A stretch of 64,000 nucleotides of DNA from Amia ocellicauda (GCF_036373705.1 NC_089863.1:4485444-4549443), one strand, 5' to 3'. Positions 47,065-59,409 are shown, counted from the stretch's first letter. Made by a program: numbers and translations. Notes: generated by a model from the sequence alone, not told the origin.

Positions 47065-47495
47065 ACAGCATCTACAACCAACTCTCACTGTTTTCTTCTC
47101 ATATCTGGCGACCAGCAGCACTACATCATAGTGTGCCGGACCAGGCATGGGAGGACCATCAAAGTCACCGCTACCACACTCCAATCTCATTCCATGATGA
47201 TTATCAAACCATTGCACCAGTGTGACTGAGGTGCAACATACATTCAATGTGTTCATGGCTCCATCTGCTCATTCAATTCAACCTGTACCCGACTGCTGCC
47301 TCTCACCTGAAACGTAGTCAACAGAAATGCGCACTTGTATCACACCTTGTCGACACTGTTAATGTGTCATTGACACCCAATATCCTGACATGTTGCTTAA
47401 TCCGTTTAATCTCAATTCTTTCATAATAAGACTCTGTTACAATAAGACACTTCCACAACACTACATTCATTTGAATAGACAATCACTTTTGAATA

Positions 47496-47721
47496 CAGTG
47501 TGGAGTAGTGGTTTGGGCTCTGTACCCTGTAGCACAGCACGGTGTGTGCAATCTCTGGTACACTTACTACTCTTGAGCAAGGGACTTTAGCTAGATTGCA
47601 CCAGTTAATGCCCACCCATGCCAATGGGTTAAGTGTAAGGAAAACAAAATGTGGTAATATCTCGTTAACATCTGTAAGTCACCCTGGCTATGGTGTCTGC
47701 TAAGAAATCGAATTAAAAAAT
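47496..47721 (+). mobile_element. V-SINE-like element, unit 30
   Basis: A-form; gaatagacaatc flank. Confidence 0.78.
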
Positions 47722-48365
47722 ACGTTGATATGAATCTCCATTGATTTATTTCTGTGTTCAACATGTATAATTCATGTATTTATTATTATCTTCTCTCTGC
47801 ATTTATTTTTAATTCTGCCTTGGATTATCCTCCATACATGTCGCACAAATGAATGTACAATGCATTCTGGCCCTTCTCATCACTACAACAAGCAAAGGCA
47901 AAATATGAAAGAGAACGTGAGTTGAAAAGGTGAGGTGGTGTTTTTCTCTTTATATCTCTATTTACAGAGTAGACGAAATGCAGAGGAGGAAATATAAATA
48001 GAAAAGAAGAAAAAATGTCAACGAAGAACTGTAAAGGCACAGAGGGAAATGTGAACATAAAATTGGTATTACATACGGACATACGTTTTTTCTTAGATCT
48101 ATGTAAAAATGTAATATTTTATAGCATAGAGCGAAGTAATATGAACTGATACAGAATATTAGATGAAGTCTAAATACATCTGTTTGTTCAAAACAGAATA
48201 CACTGTATTGTTCTTGTTGTGAATACATTGGGGTGGATATATTTACGAATGGTATGGTGGTTGTGATCAAGAAGTGAAAAATGACGACCCCTCGTATGCT
48301 TGTGAGGATCTCAGCAGGGCTGTCCTGCGGGCTGAAGACGGGTCTGGTAGCAGATGAAGGAGCTC

Positions 48366-48438
48366 TGGAGAATGCGGGCATCGGTCCCGCCACCTCTCGC
48401 ATGCTAAGCGAGCGCTCTACCATCTGAGCTAATTCCCC
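48366..48438 (-). tRNA. tRNA-Ala-AGC: tRNA-Ala(AGC), unit 31
   Basis: Same sequence as the unit 1 gene. Confidence 0.95.
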
Positions 48439-48580
48439 GCTGCTTCCTGTGGCAGCACCGCCCTGTGCAGCGCCGGCTGCAGGTTCGCTCTGAACTTTGC
48501 ATCCCTTTGGGTTCACTGATACCCTGTTCCAGGACAGAAGAAGCTGTTTCCATCGGATTGCTTGAGTGCGTCCAAACGTG

Positions 48581-48653
48581 GGGCCAGTGGCGCAATGGAT
48601 AACGCGTCTGACTACGAATCAGAAGACTGTAGGTTCGACTCCTACCTGGCTCG
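48581..48653 (+). tRNA. tRNA-Arg-ACG: tRNA-Arg(ACG), unit 31
   Basis: Same gene sequence as unit 1; the downstream spacer has gcaacac where units 30 and 32 have gcagcac. Confidence 0.97.
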
Positions 48654-49084
48654 ACAGCATCTACAACCAACTCTCACTGTTTTCTTCTCATATCTGGCGA
48701 CCAGCAACACTACATCATAGTGTGCCGGACCAGGCATGGGAGGACCATCAAAGTCACCGCTACCACACTCCAATCTCATTCCATGATGATTATCAAACCA
48801 TTGCACCAGTGTGACTGAGGTGCAACATACATTCAATGTGTTCATGGCTCCATCTGCTCATTCAATTCAACCTGTACCCGACTGCTGCCTCTCACCTGAA
48901 ACGTAGTCAACAGAAATGCGCACTTGTATCACACCTTGTCGACACTGTTAATGTGTCATTGACACCCAATATCCTGACATGTTGCTTAATCCGTTTAATC
49001 TCAATTCTTTCATAATAAGACTCTGTTACAATAAGACACTTCCACAACACTACATTCATTTGAATAGACAATCACTTTTGAATA

Positions 49085-49310
49085 CAGTGTGGAGTAGTGG
49101 TTTGGGCTCTGTACCCTGTAGCACAGCACGGTGTGTGCAATCTCTGGTACACTTACTACTCTTGAGCAAGGGACTTTAGCTAGATTGCACCAGTTAATGC
49201 CCACCCATGCCAATGGGTTAAGTGTAAGGAAAACAAAATGTGGTAATATCTCGTTAACATCTGTAAGTCACCCTGGCTATGGTGTCTGCTAAGAAATCGA
49301 ATTAAAAAAT
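49085..49310 (+). mobile_element. V-SINE-like element, unit 31
   Basis: A-form; gaatagacaatc flank. Confidence 0.78.
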
Positions 49311-49954
49311 ACGTTGATATGAATCTCCATTGATTTATTTCTGTGTTCAACATGTATAATTCATGTATTTATTATTATCTTCTCTCTGCATTTATTTTTA
49401 ATTCTGCCTTGGATTATCCTCCATACATGTCGCACAAATGAATGTACAATGCATTCTGGCCCTTCTCATCACTACAACAAGCAAAGGCAAAATATGAAAG
49501 AGAACGTGAGTTGAAAAGGTGAGGTGGTGTTTTTCTCTTTATATCTCTATTTACAGAGTAGACGAAATGCAGAGGAGGAAATATAAATAGAAAAGAAGAA
49601 AAAATGTCAACGAAGAACTGTAAAGGCACAGAGGGAAATGTGAACATAAAATTGGTATTACATACGGACATACGTTTTTTCTTAGATCTATGTAAAAATG
49701 TAATATTTTATAGCATAGAGCGAAGTAATATGAACTGATACAGAATATTAGATGAAGTCTAAATACATCTGTTTGTTCAAAACAGAATACACTGTATTGT
49801 TCTTGTTGTGAATACATTGGGGTGGATATATTTACGAATGGTATGGTGGTTGTGATCAAGAAGTGAAAAATGACGACCCCTCGTATGCTTGTGAGGATCT
49901 CAGCAGGGCTGTCCTGCGGGCTGAAGACGGGTCTGGTAGCAGATGAAGGAGCTC

Positions 49955-50027
49955 TGGAGAATGCGGGCATCGGTCCCGCCACCTCTCGCATGCTAAGCGA
50001 GCGCTCTACCATCTGAGCTAATTCCCC
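49955..50027 (-). tRNA. tRNA-Ala-AGC: tRNA-Ala(AGC), unit 32
   Basis: Same sequence as the unit 1 gene. Confidence 0.95.
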
Positions 50028-50169
50028 GCTGCTTCCTGTGGCAGCACCGCCCTGTGCAGCGCCGGCTGCAGGTTCGCTCTGAACTTTGCATCCCTTTGGG
50101 TTCACTGATACCCTGTTCCAGGACAGAAGAAGCTGTTTCCATCGGATTGCTTGAGTGCGTCCAAACGTG

Positions 50170-50242
50170 GGGCCAGTGGCGCAATGGATAACGCGTCTGA
50201 CTACGAATCAGAAGACTGTAGGTTCGACTCCTACCTGGCTCG
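50170..50242 (+). tRNA. tRNA-Arg-ACG: tRNA-Arg(ACG), unit 32
   Basis: Same gene sequence as unit 1. Confidence 0.97.
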
Positions 50243-50673
50243 ACAGCATCTACAACCAACTCTCACTGTTTTCTTCTCATATCTGGCGACCAGCAGCACT
50301 ACATCATAGTGTGCCGGACCAGGCATGGGAGGACCATCAAAGTCACCGCTACCACACTCCAATCTCATTCCATGATGATTATCAAACCATTGCACCAGTG
50401 TGACTGAGGTGCAACATACATTCAATGTGTTCATGGCTCCATCTGCTCATTCAATTCAACCTGTACCCGACTGCTGCCTCTCACCTGAAACGTAGTCAAC
50501 AGAAATGCGCACTTGTATCACACCTTGTCGACACTGTTAATGTGTCATTGACACCCAATATCCTGACATGTTGCTTAATCCGTTTAATCTCAATTCTTTC
50601 ATAATAAGACTCTGTTACAATAAGACACTTCCACAACACTACATTCATTTGAATAGACAATCACTTTTGAATA

Positions 50674-50899
50674 CAGTGTGGAGTAGTGGTTTGGGCTCTG
50701 TACCCTGTAGCACAGCACGGTGTGTGCAATCTCTGGTACACTTACTACTCTTGAGCAAGGGACTTTAGCTAGATTGCACCAGTTAATGCCCACCCATGCC
50801 AATGGGTTAAGTGTAAGGAAAACAAAATGTGGTAATATCTCGTTAACATCTGTAAGTCACCCTGGCTATGGTGTCTGCTAAGAAATCGAATTAAAAAAT
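50674..50899 (+). mobile_element. V-SINE-like element, unit 32
   Basis: A-form; gaatagacaatc flank. Confidence 0.78.
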
Positions 50900-51543
50900 A
50901 CGTTGATATGAATCTCCATTGATTTATTTCTGTGTTCAACATGTATAATTCATGTATTTATTATTATCTTCTCTCTGCATTTATTTTTAATTCTGCCTTG
51001 GATTATCCTCCATACATGTCGCACAAATGAATGTACAATGCATTCTGGCCCTTCTCATCACTACAACAAGCAAAGGCAAAATATGAAAGAGAACGTGAGT
51101 TGAAAAGGTGAGGTGGTGTTTTTCTCTTTATATCTCTATTTACAGAGTAGACGAAATGCAGAGGAGGAAATATAAATAGAAAAGAAGAAAAAATGTCAAC
51201 GAAGAACTGTAAATGCACAGAGGGAAATGTGAACATAAAATTGGTATTACATACGGACATACGATTTTTCTTAGATCTATGTAAAAATGTAATATTTTAT
51301 AGCATAGAGCGAAGTAATATGAACTGATACAGAATATTAGATGAAGTCTAAATACATCTGTTTGTTCAAAACAGAATACACTGTATTGTTCTTGTTGTGA
51401 ATACATTGGGGTGGATATATTTACGAATGGTATGGTGGTTGTGATCAAGAAGTGAAAAATGACGACCCCTCGTATGCTTGTGAGGATCTCAGCAGGGCTG
51501 TCCTGCGGGCTGAAGACGGGTCTGGTAGCAGATGAAGGAGCTC

Positions 51544-51616
51544 TGGAGAATGCGGGCATCGGTCCCGCCACCTCTCGCATGCTAAGCGAGCGCTCTACCA
51601 TCTGAGCTAATTCCCC
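51544..51616 (-). tRNA. tRNA-Ala-AGC: tRNA-Ala(AGC), unit 33
   Basis: Same sequence as the unit 1 gene. Confidence 0.95.
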
Positions 51617-51758
51617 GCTGCTTCCTGTGGCAGCACCGCCCTGTGCAGCGCCGGCTGCAGGTTCGCTCTGAACTTTGCATCCCTTTGGGTTCACTGATAC
51701 CCTGTTCCAGGACAGAAGAAGCTGTTTCCATCGGATTGCTTGAGTGCGTCCAAACGTG

Positions 51759-51831
51759 GGGCCAGTGGCGCAATGGATAACGCGTCTGACTACGAATCAG
51801 AAGACTGTAGGTTCGACTCCTACCTGGCTCG
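51759..51831 (+). tRNA. tRNA-Arg-ACG: tRNA-Arg(ACG), unit 33
   Basis: Same gene sequence as unit 1. Confidence 0.97.
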
Positions 51832-52262
51832 ACAGCATCTACAACCAACTCTCACTGTTTTCTTCTCATATCTGGCGACCAGCAGCACTACATCATAGTG
51901 TGCCGGACCAGGCATGGGAGGACCATCAAAGTCACCGCTACCACACTCCAATCTCATTCCATGATGATTATCAAACCATTGCACCAGTGTGACTGAGGTG
52001 CAACATACATTCAATGTGTTCATGGCTCCATCTGCTCATTCAATTCAACCTGTACCCGACTGCTGCCTCTCACCTGAAACGTAGTCAACAGAAATGCGCA
52101 CTTGTATCACACCTTGTCGACACTGTTAATGTGTCATTGACACCCAATATCCTGACATGTTGCTTAATCCGTTTAATCTCAATTCTTTCATAATAAGACT
52201 CTGTTACAATAAGACACTTCCACAACACTACATTCATTTGAATAGACAATCACTTTTGAATA

Positions 52263-52488
52263 CAGTGTGGAGTAGTGGTTTGGGCTCTGTACCCTGTAGC
52301 ACAGCACGGTGTGTGCAATCTCTGGTACACTTACTACTCTTGAGCAAGGGACTTTAGCTAGATTGCACCAGTTAATGCCCACCCATGCCAATGGGTTAAG
52401 TGTAAGGAAAACAAAATGTGGTAATATCTCGTTAACATCTGTAAGTCACCCTGGCTATGGTGTCTGCTAAGAAATCGAATTAAAAAAT
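52263..52488 (+). mobile_element. V-SINE-like element, unit 33
   Basis: A-form; gaatagacaatc flank. Confidence 0.78.
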
Positions 52489-53132
52489 ACGTTGATATGA
52501 ATCTCCATTGATTTATTTCTGTGTTCAACATGTATAATTCATGTATTTATTATTATCTTCTCTCTGCATTTATTTTTAATTCTGCCTTGGATTATCCTCC
52601 ATACATGTCGCACAAATGAATGTACAATGCATTCTGGCCCTTCTCATCACTACAACAAGCAAAGGCAAAATATGAAAGAGAACGTGAGTTGAAAAGGTGA
52701 GGTGGTGTTTTTCTCTTTATATCTCTATTTACAGAGTAGACGAAATGCAGAGGAGGAAATATAAATAGAAAAGAAGAAAAAATGTCAACGAAGAACTGTA
52801 AAGGCACAGAGGGAAATGTGAACATAAAATTGGTATTACATACGGACATACGTTTTTTCTTAGATCTATGTAAAAATGTAATATTTTATAGCATAGAGCG
52901 AAGTAATATGAACTGATACAGAATATTAGATGAAGTCTAAATACATCTGTTTGTTCAAAACAGAATACACTGTATTGTTCTTGTTGTGAATACATTGGGG
53001 TGGATATATTTACGAATGGTATGGTGGTTGTGATCAAGAAGTGAAAAATGACGACCCCTCGTATGCTTGTGAGGATCTCAGCAGGGCTGTCCTGCGGGCT
53101 GAAGACGGGTCTGGTAGCAGATGAAGGAGCTC

Positions 53133-53205
53133 TGGAGAATGCGGGCATCGGTCCCGCCACCTCTCGCATGCTAAGCGAGCGCTCTACCATCTGAGCTAAT
53201 TCCCC
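53133..53205 (-). tRNA. tRNA-Ala-AGC: tRNA-Ala(AGC), unit 34
   Basis: Gene as in unit 1; its 5' flank carries a cluster of four changes at 53271-53279. Confidence 0.95.
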
Positions 53206-53347
53206 GCTGCTTCCTGTGGCAGCACCGCCCTGTGCAGCGCCGGCTGCAGGTTCGCTCTGAACTTTGCATCAATATGGGTGCACTGATACCCTGTTCCAGG
53301 ACAGAAGAAGCTGTTTCCATCGGATTGCTTGAGTGCGTCCAAACGTG

Positions 53348-53420
53348 GGGCCAGTGGCGCAATGGATAACGCGTCTGACTACGAATCAGAAGACTGTAGG
53401 TTCGACTCCTACCTGGCTCG
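53348..53420 (+). tRNA. tRNA-Arg-ACG: tRNA-Arg(ACG), unit 34
   Basis: Gene as in unit 1; the 3' flank is intermediate (gacagcatctacaccc), a form shared only with unit 35. Confidence 0.97.
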
Positions 53421-53851
53421 ACAGCATCTACACCCAACTCTCACTGTTTTCTTCTCATATCTGGCGACCAGCAGCACTACATCATAGTGTGCCGGACCAG
53501 GCATGGGAGGACCATCAAAGTCACCGCTACCACACTCCAATCTCATTCCATGATGATTATCAAACCATTGCACCAGTGTGACTGAGGTGCAACATACATT
53601 CAATGTGTTCATGGCTCCATCTGCTCATTCAATTCAACCTGTACCCGACTGCTGCCTCTCACCTGAACCGTAGTCAACAGAAATGCGCACTTGTATCACA
53701 CCTTGTCGACACTGTTAATGTGTCATTGACACCCAATAACCTGACATGTTGCTTAATCCGTTTAATCTCAATTCTTTCATAATAAGACTCTGTTACAATA
53801 AGACACTTCCACAACACTACATTCATTTGAATAGACAATCACTTTTGAATA

Positions 53852-54077
53852 CAGTGTGGAGTAGTGGTTTGGGCTCTGTACCCTGTAGCACAGCACGGTG
53901 TGTGCAATCTCTGGTACACTTACTACTCTTGAGCAAGGGACTTTAGCTAGATTGCACCAGTTAATGCCCACCCATGCCAATGGGTTAAGTGTAAGGAAAA
54001 CAAAATGTGGTAATATCTCGTTAACATCTGTAAGTCACCCTGGCTATGGTGTCTGCTAAGAAATCGAATTAAAAAAT
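53852..54077 (+). mobile_element. V-SINE-like element, unit 34
   Basis: A-form; gaatagacaatc flank. Confidence 0.78.
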
Positions 54078-54729
54078 ACGTTGATATGAATCTCCATTGA
54101 TTTATTTCTGTGTTCAACATGTATAATTCATGTATTTATTATTATCTTCTCTCTGCATTTATTTTTAATTCTGCCTTGGATTATCCTCCATACATGATAG
54201 CCTGTCGCACAAATGAATGTACAATGCATTCTGGCCCTTTTTATCACTACAACAAGTAAAGCCAAAATATGAAAGAGAACGTGAGTTGAAAAGGTGAGGT
54301 GGTGTTTTTCTCTTTATATCTCTATTTACAGAGTAGACGAAATGCAGAGGAGGAAATATAAATAGAAAAGAAGAAAGAATGTCAACGAAGAACTGTAAAT
54401 GCACAGAGGGAAATGTGAACATAAAATTGGTATTACATACGGACATACGTTTTTTCTTAGATCTATGTAAAAATGTAATATTTTATAGCATAGAGCGAAG
54501 TAATATGAACTGATACAGAATATTTGATGAAGTCTAAATACATCTGTTTGTTCAAAACAGAATACACTGTATTGTTCTTGTTGTGAATACATTGGGGTGG
54601 ATATATTTACGAATGGTATGGTGGTTGTGATCAAGAAGTGAAAAACGACGACCCCTCGTATGCTTGTGAGGATCTCAGCAGGGCTGTCCTGCAGGCTGAA
54701 GACGGGTCTGGTAACAGATGAAGGAGCTC

Positions 54730-54802
54730 TGGAGAATGCGGGCATCGGTCCCGCCACCTATCGCATGCTAAGCGAGCGCTCTACCATCTGAGCTAATACC
54801 CT
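54730..54802 (-). pseudogene. Broken tRNA-Ala(AGC), unit 35
   Basis: The 87-bp deletion replaced the 5' end. The acceptor strand now reads AGGGTAT instead of GGGGAAT, giving A1-C72 and U5-U68 mismatches, and the native 5' flank is gone. A further change makes 27:43 C-U in the anticodon stem. The anticodon AGC and the T arm (with C55) remain. It is very unlikely to make a working alanine tRNA. Confidence 0.9.
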
Positions 54803-54857
54803 GTTCCAGGACAGAAGAAGCTGTTTCCATCGGATTGCTTGAGTGCGTCCAAACGTG

Positions 54858-54930
54858 GGGCCAGTGGCGCAATGGATAACGCGTCTGACTTCGAATCAGA
54901 AGACTGTAGGTTCGACTCCTACCTGGCTCG
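54858..54930 (+). tRNA. tRNA-Arg-TCG: tRNA-Arg with anticodon TCG, unit 35 (anticodon switch)
   Basis: Identical to the unit 1 gene except for one A-to-T change at 54891, which is position 34, so the anticodon is TCG rather than ACG. All stems, the A and B boxes, A20 and G73 are kept. It should still be charged with arginine, since C35 and A20 are intact, but it would read CGA and CGG with an unmodified-type U34 instead of CGU/CGC/CGA through inosine. Only 55 bp now separates it from the broken tRNA-Ala, yet its own first 60 bp of 5' flank is present. Confidence 0.93.
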
Positions 54931-55361
54931 ACAGCATCTACACCCAACTCTCGCTGTTTTCTTCTCATATCTGGCGACCAGCAGCACTACATCATAGTGT
55001 GCCGGACCAGGCATGGGAGGACCATCAAAGTCACCGCTACCACACTCCAATCTCATTCCATGATGATTATCAAACCATTGCACCAGTGTGACTGAGGTGC
55101 AACATACATTCAATGTGTTCATGGCTCCATCTGCTCATTCAATTCAACCTGTACCCGACTGCTGCCTCTCACCTGAACCGTAGTCAACAGAAATGCGCAC
55201 TTGTATCACACCTTGTCGACACTGTTAATGTGTCATTGACACCCAATATCCTGACATGTTGCTTAATCCGTTTAATCTCAATTCTTTCATAATAAGACTC
55301 TGTTACAATAAGACACTTCCACAACACTACATTCATTTGAATAGACAATCACTTTTGAATA

Positions 55362-55587
55362 CAGTGTGGAGTAGTGGTTTGGGCTCTGTACCCTGTCGCA
55401 CAGCACGGTGTGTGCAATCTCTGGTACACTTACTACTCTTGAGCAAGGGACTTTAGCTAGATTGCACCAGTTAATGCCCACCCATGCCAATGGGTTAAGT
55501 GTAAGGAAAACAAAATGTGGTAATATCTCGTTAACATCTGTAAGTCACCCTGGCTTTGGTGTCTGCTAAGAAATCGAATTAAAAAAT
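55362..55587 (+). mobile_element. V-SINE-like element, unit 35
   Basis: A-form with private changes in the head (ctgtcgcac for ctgtagcac) and the tail (ggctttgg for ggctatgg). Confidence 0.78.
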
Positions 55588-56231
55588 ACGTTGATATGAA
55601 TCTCCATTGATTTATTTCTGTGTTCAACATGTATAATTCATGTATTTATTATTATCTTCTCTCTGCATTTATTTTTAATTCTGCCTTGGATTATCCTACA
55701 TACATGTCGCACAAGTGAATGTACAATGCATTCTGGCCCTTCTCATCACTACAACAAGCAAAGCCAAAATATGAAAGAGAAAGTGAGTTGAAAAGGTGAG
55801 GTGGTGTTTTTCTCTTTATATCTCTATTTACAGAGTAGACGAAATGCAGAGGAGGAAATATAAATAGAAAAGAAGAAAAAATGTCAACGAAGAACTGTAA
55901 ATGCACAGAGGGAAATGTGAACATAAAATTGGTATTACATACGGACATACGTTTTTTCTTAGATCTATGTAAAAATGTAATATTTTATAGCATAGAGCGA
56001 AGTAATATGAACTGATACAGAATATTTGATGAAGTCTAAATACATCTGTTTGTTCAAAACAGAATACACTGTATTGTTCTTGTTGTGAATACATTGGGGT
56101 GGATATATTTACGAATGGTATGGTGGTTGTGATCAAGAAGTGAAAAATGACGACCCCTCGTATGCTTGTGAGGATCTCAGCAGGGCTGTCCTGCGGGCTG
56201 AAGACGGGTCTGATAGCAGATGAAGGAGCTC

Positions 56232-56304
56232 TGGAGAATGCGGGCATCGGTCCCGCCACCTCTCGCATGCTAAGCGAGCGCTCTACCATCTGAGCTAATT
56301 CCCC
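56232..56304 (-). tRNA. tRNA-Ala-AGC: tRNA-Ala(AGC), unit 36
   Basis: Gene as in unit 1; the spacer downstream has several private changes (tcctacatac, caagtgaatg, gtctgatagc). Confidence 0.95.
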
Positions 56305-56446
56305 GCTGCTTCCTGTGGCAGCACCGCCCTGTGCAGCGCCGGCTGCAGGTTCGCTCTGAACTTTGCATCCCTTTGGGTTCACTGATACCCTGTTCCAGGA
56401 CAGAAGAAGCTGTTTCCATCGGATTGCTTGAGTGCGTCCAAACGTG

Positions 56447-56519
56447 GGGCCAGTGGCGCAATGGATAACGCGTCTGACTACGAATCAGAAGACTGTAGGT
56501 TCGACTCCTACCTGGCTCG
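56447..56519 (+). tRNA. tRNA-Arg-ACG: tRNA-Arg(ACG), unit 36
   Basis: Same gene sequence as unit 1. Confidence 0.97.
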
Positions 56520-56950
56520 ACAGCATCTACAACCAACTCTCACTGTTTTCTTCTCATATCTGGCGACCAGCAGCACTACATCATAGTGTGCCGGACCAGG
56601 CATGGGAGGACCATCAAAGTCACCGCTACCACACTCCAATCTCATTCCATGATGATTATCAAACCATTGCACCAGTGTGACTGAGGTGCAACATACATTC
56701 AATGTGTTCATGGCTCCATCTGCTCATTCAATTCAACCTGTACCCGACTGCTGCCTCTCACCTGAACCGTAGTCAACAGAAATGCGCACTTGTATCACAC
56801 CTTGTCGACACTGTTAATGTGTCATTGACACCCAATAACCTGACATGTTGCTTAATCCGTTTAATCTCAATTCTTTCATAATAAGACTCTGTTACAATAA
56901 GACACTTCCACAACACTACATTCATTTGAACAGATAATCACTTTTGAATA

Positions 56951-57176
56951 CAGTGTGGAGTAGTGGTTTGGGCTCTGTACCCTGTAGCACAGCACGGTGT
57001 GTGCAATCTCTGGTACACTTACTACTCTTGAGCAAGGGACTTTAGCTAGATTGCACCAGTTAATGCCCACCCATGCCAATGGGTTAAGTGTAAGGAAAAC
57101 AAAATGTGGTAATATCTCGTTAACATCTGTAAGTCACCCTGGCTATGGTGTCTGCTAAGAAATCGAATTAAAAAAT
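56951..57176 (+). mobile_element. V-SINE-like element, unit 36
   Basis: A-form; gaacagataatc flank. Confidence 0.78.
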
Positions 57177-57820
57177 ACGTTGATATGAATCTCCATTGAT
57201 TTATTTCTGTGTTCAACATGTATAATTCATGTATTTATTATTATCTTCTCTCTGCATTTATTTTTAATTCTGCCTTGGATTATCCTCCATACATGTCGCA
57301 CAAATGAATGTACAATGCATTCTGGCCCTTCTCATCACTACAACAAGCAAAGGCAAAATATGAAAGAGAACGTGAGTTGAAAAGGTGAGGTGGTGTTTTT
57401 CTCTTTATATCTCTATTTACAGAGTAGACGAAATGCAGAGGAGGAAATATAAATAGAAAAGAAGAAAAAATGTCAACGAAGAACTGTAAATGCACAGAGG
57501 GAAATGTGAACATAAAATTGGTATTACATACGGACATACGTTTTTTCTTAGATCTATGTAAAAATGTAATATTTTATAGCATAGAGCGAAGTAATATGAA
57601 CTGATACAGAATATTAGATGAAGTCTAAATACATCTGTTTGTTCAAAACAGAATACACTGTATTGTTCTTGTTGTGAATACATTGGGGTGGATATATTTA
57701 CGAATGGTATGGTGGTTGTGATCAAGAAGTGAAAAATGATGACCCCTCGTATGCTTGTGAGGATCTCAGCAGGGCTGTCCTGCGGGCTGACGACGGGTCT
57801 GGTAGCAGATGAAGGAGCTC

Positions 57821-57893
57821 TGGAGAATGCGGGCATCGGTCCCGCCACCTCTCGCATGCTAAGCGAGCGCTCTACCATCTGAGCTAATTCCCC
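57821..57893 (-). tRNA. tRNA-Ala-AGC: tRNA-Ala(AGC), unit 37
   Basis: Same sequence as the unit 1 gene. Confidence 0.95.
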
Positions 57894-58035
57894 GCTGCTT
57901 CCTGTGGCAGCACCGCCCTGTGCAGCGCCGGCTGCAGGTTCGCTCTGAACTTTGCATCCCTTTGGGTTCACTGATACCCTGTTCCAGGACAGAAGAAGCT
58001 GTTTCCATCGGATTGCTTGAGTGCGTCCAAACGTG

Positions 58036-58108
58036 GGGCCAGTGGCGCAATGGATAACGCGTCTGACTACGAATCAGAAGACTGTAGGTTCGACTCCTAC
58101 CTGGCTCG
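58036..58108 (+). tRNA. tRNA-Arg-ACG: tRNA-Arg(ACG), unit 37
   Basis: Same gene sequence as unit 1. Confidence 0.97.
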
Positions 58109-58539
58109 ACAGCATCTACAACCAACTCTCACTGTTTTCTTCTCATATCTGGCGACCAGCAACACTACATCATAGTGTGCCTGACCAGGCATGGGAGGAC
58201 CATCAAAGTCACCGCTACCACACTCCAATCTCATTCCATGATGATTATCAAACCATTGCACCAGTGTGACTGAGGTGCAACATACATTCAATGTGTTCAT
58301 GGCTCCATCTGCTCATTCAATTCAACCTGTACCCGACTGCTGCCTCTCACCTGAAACGTAGTCAACAGAAATGCGCACTTGTATCACACCTTGTCGACAC
58401 TGTTAATGTGTCATTGACACCCAATATCCTGACATGTTGCTTAATCCGTTTAATCTCAATTCTTTCATAATAAGACTCTGTTACAATAAGACACTTCCAC
58501 AACACTACATTCATTTGAATAGACAATCACTTTTGAATA

Positions 58540-58765
58540 CAGTGTGGAGTAGTGGTTTGGGCTCTGTACCCTGTAGCACAGCACGGTGTGTGCAATCTCT
58601 GGTACACTTACTACTCTTGAGCAAGGGACTTTAGCTAGATTGCACCAGTTAATGCCCACCCATGCCAATGGGTTAAGTGTAAGGAAAACAAAATGTGGTA
58701 ATATCTCGTTAACATCTGTAAGTCACCCTGGCTATGGTGTCTGCTAAGAAATCGAATTAAAAAAT
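58540..58765 (+). mobile_element. V-SINE-like element, unit 37
   Basis: A-form; gaatagacaatc flank. Confidence 0.78.
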
Positions 58766-59409
58766 ACGTTGATATGAATCTCCATTGATTTATTTCTGTG
58801 TTCAACATGTATAATTCATGTATTTATTATTATCTTCTCTCTGCATTTATTTTTAATTCTGCCTTGGATTATCCTCCATACATGTCGCACAAATGAATGT
58901 ACAATGCATTCTGGCCCTTCTCATCACTACAACAAGCAAAGGCAAAATATGAAAGAGAACGTGAGTTGAAAAGGTGAGGTGGTGTTTTTCTCTTTATATC
59001 TCTATTTACAGAGTAGACGAAATGCAGAGGAGGAAATATAAATAGAAAAGAAGAAAAAATGTCAACGAAGAACTGTAAAGGCACAGAGGGAAATGTGAAC
59101 ATAAAATTGGTATTACATACGGACATACGTTTTTTCTTAGATCTATGTAAAAATGTAATATTTTATAGCATAGAGCGAAGTAATATGAACTGATACAGAA
59201 TATTAGATGAAGTCTAAATACATCTGTTTGTTCAAAACAGAATACACTGTATTGTTCTTGTTGTGAATACATTGGGGTGGATATATTTACGAATGGTATG
59301 GTGGTTGTGATCAAGAAGTGAAAAATGATGACCCCTCGTATGCTTGTGAGGATCTCAGCAGGGCTGTCCTGCGGGCTGAAGACGGGTCTGGTAGCAGATG
59401 AAGGAGCTC

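Larger units (their letters stand above)
54031..55540 (+). repeat. Unit 35, shortened to 1,510 bp
   Basis: Net loss of 79 bp. There is an 8-bp gain at 54197-54204 in the spacer and an 87-bp loss at the junction near 54797 that removes the tRNA-Ala 5' end and most of the promoter interval. The unit also has many private substitutions, making it the most diverged unit in the window. Confidence 0.95.
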
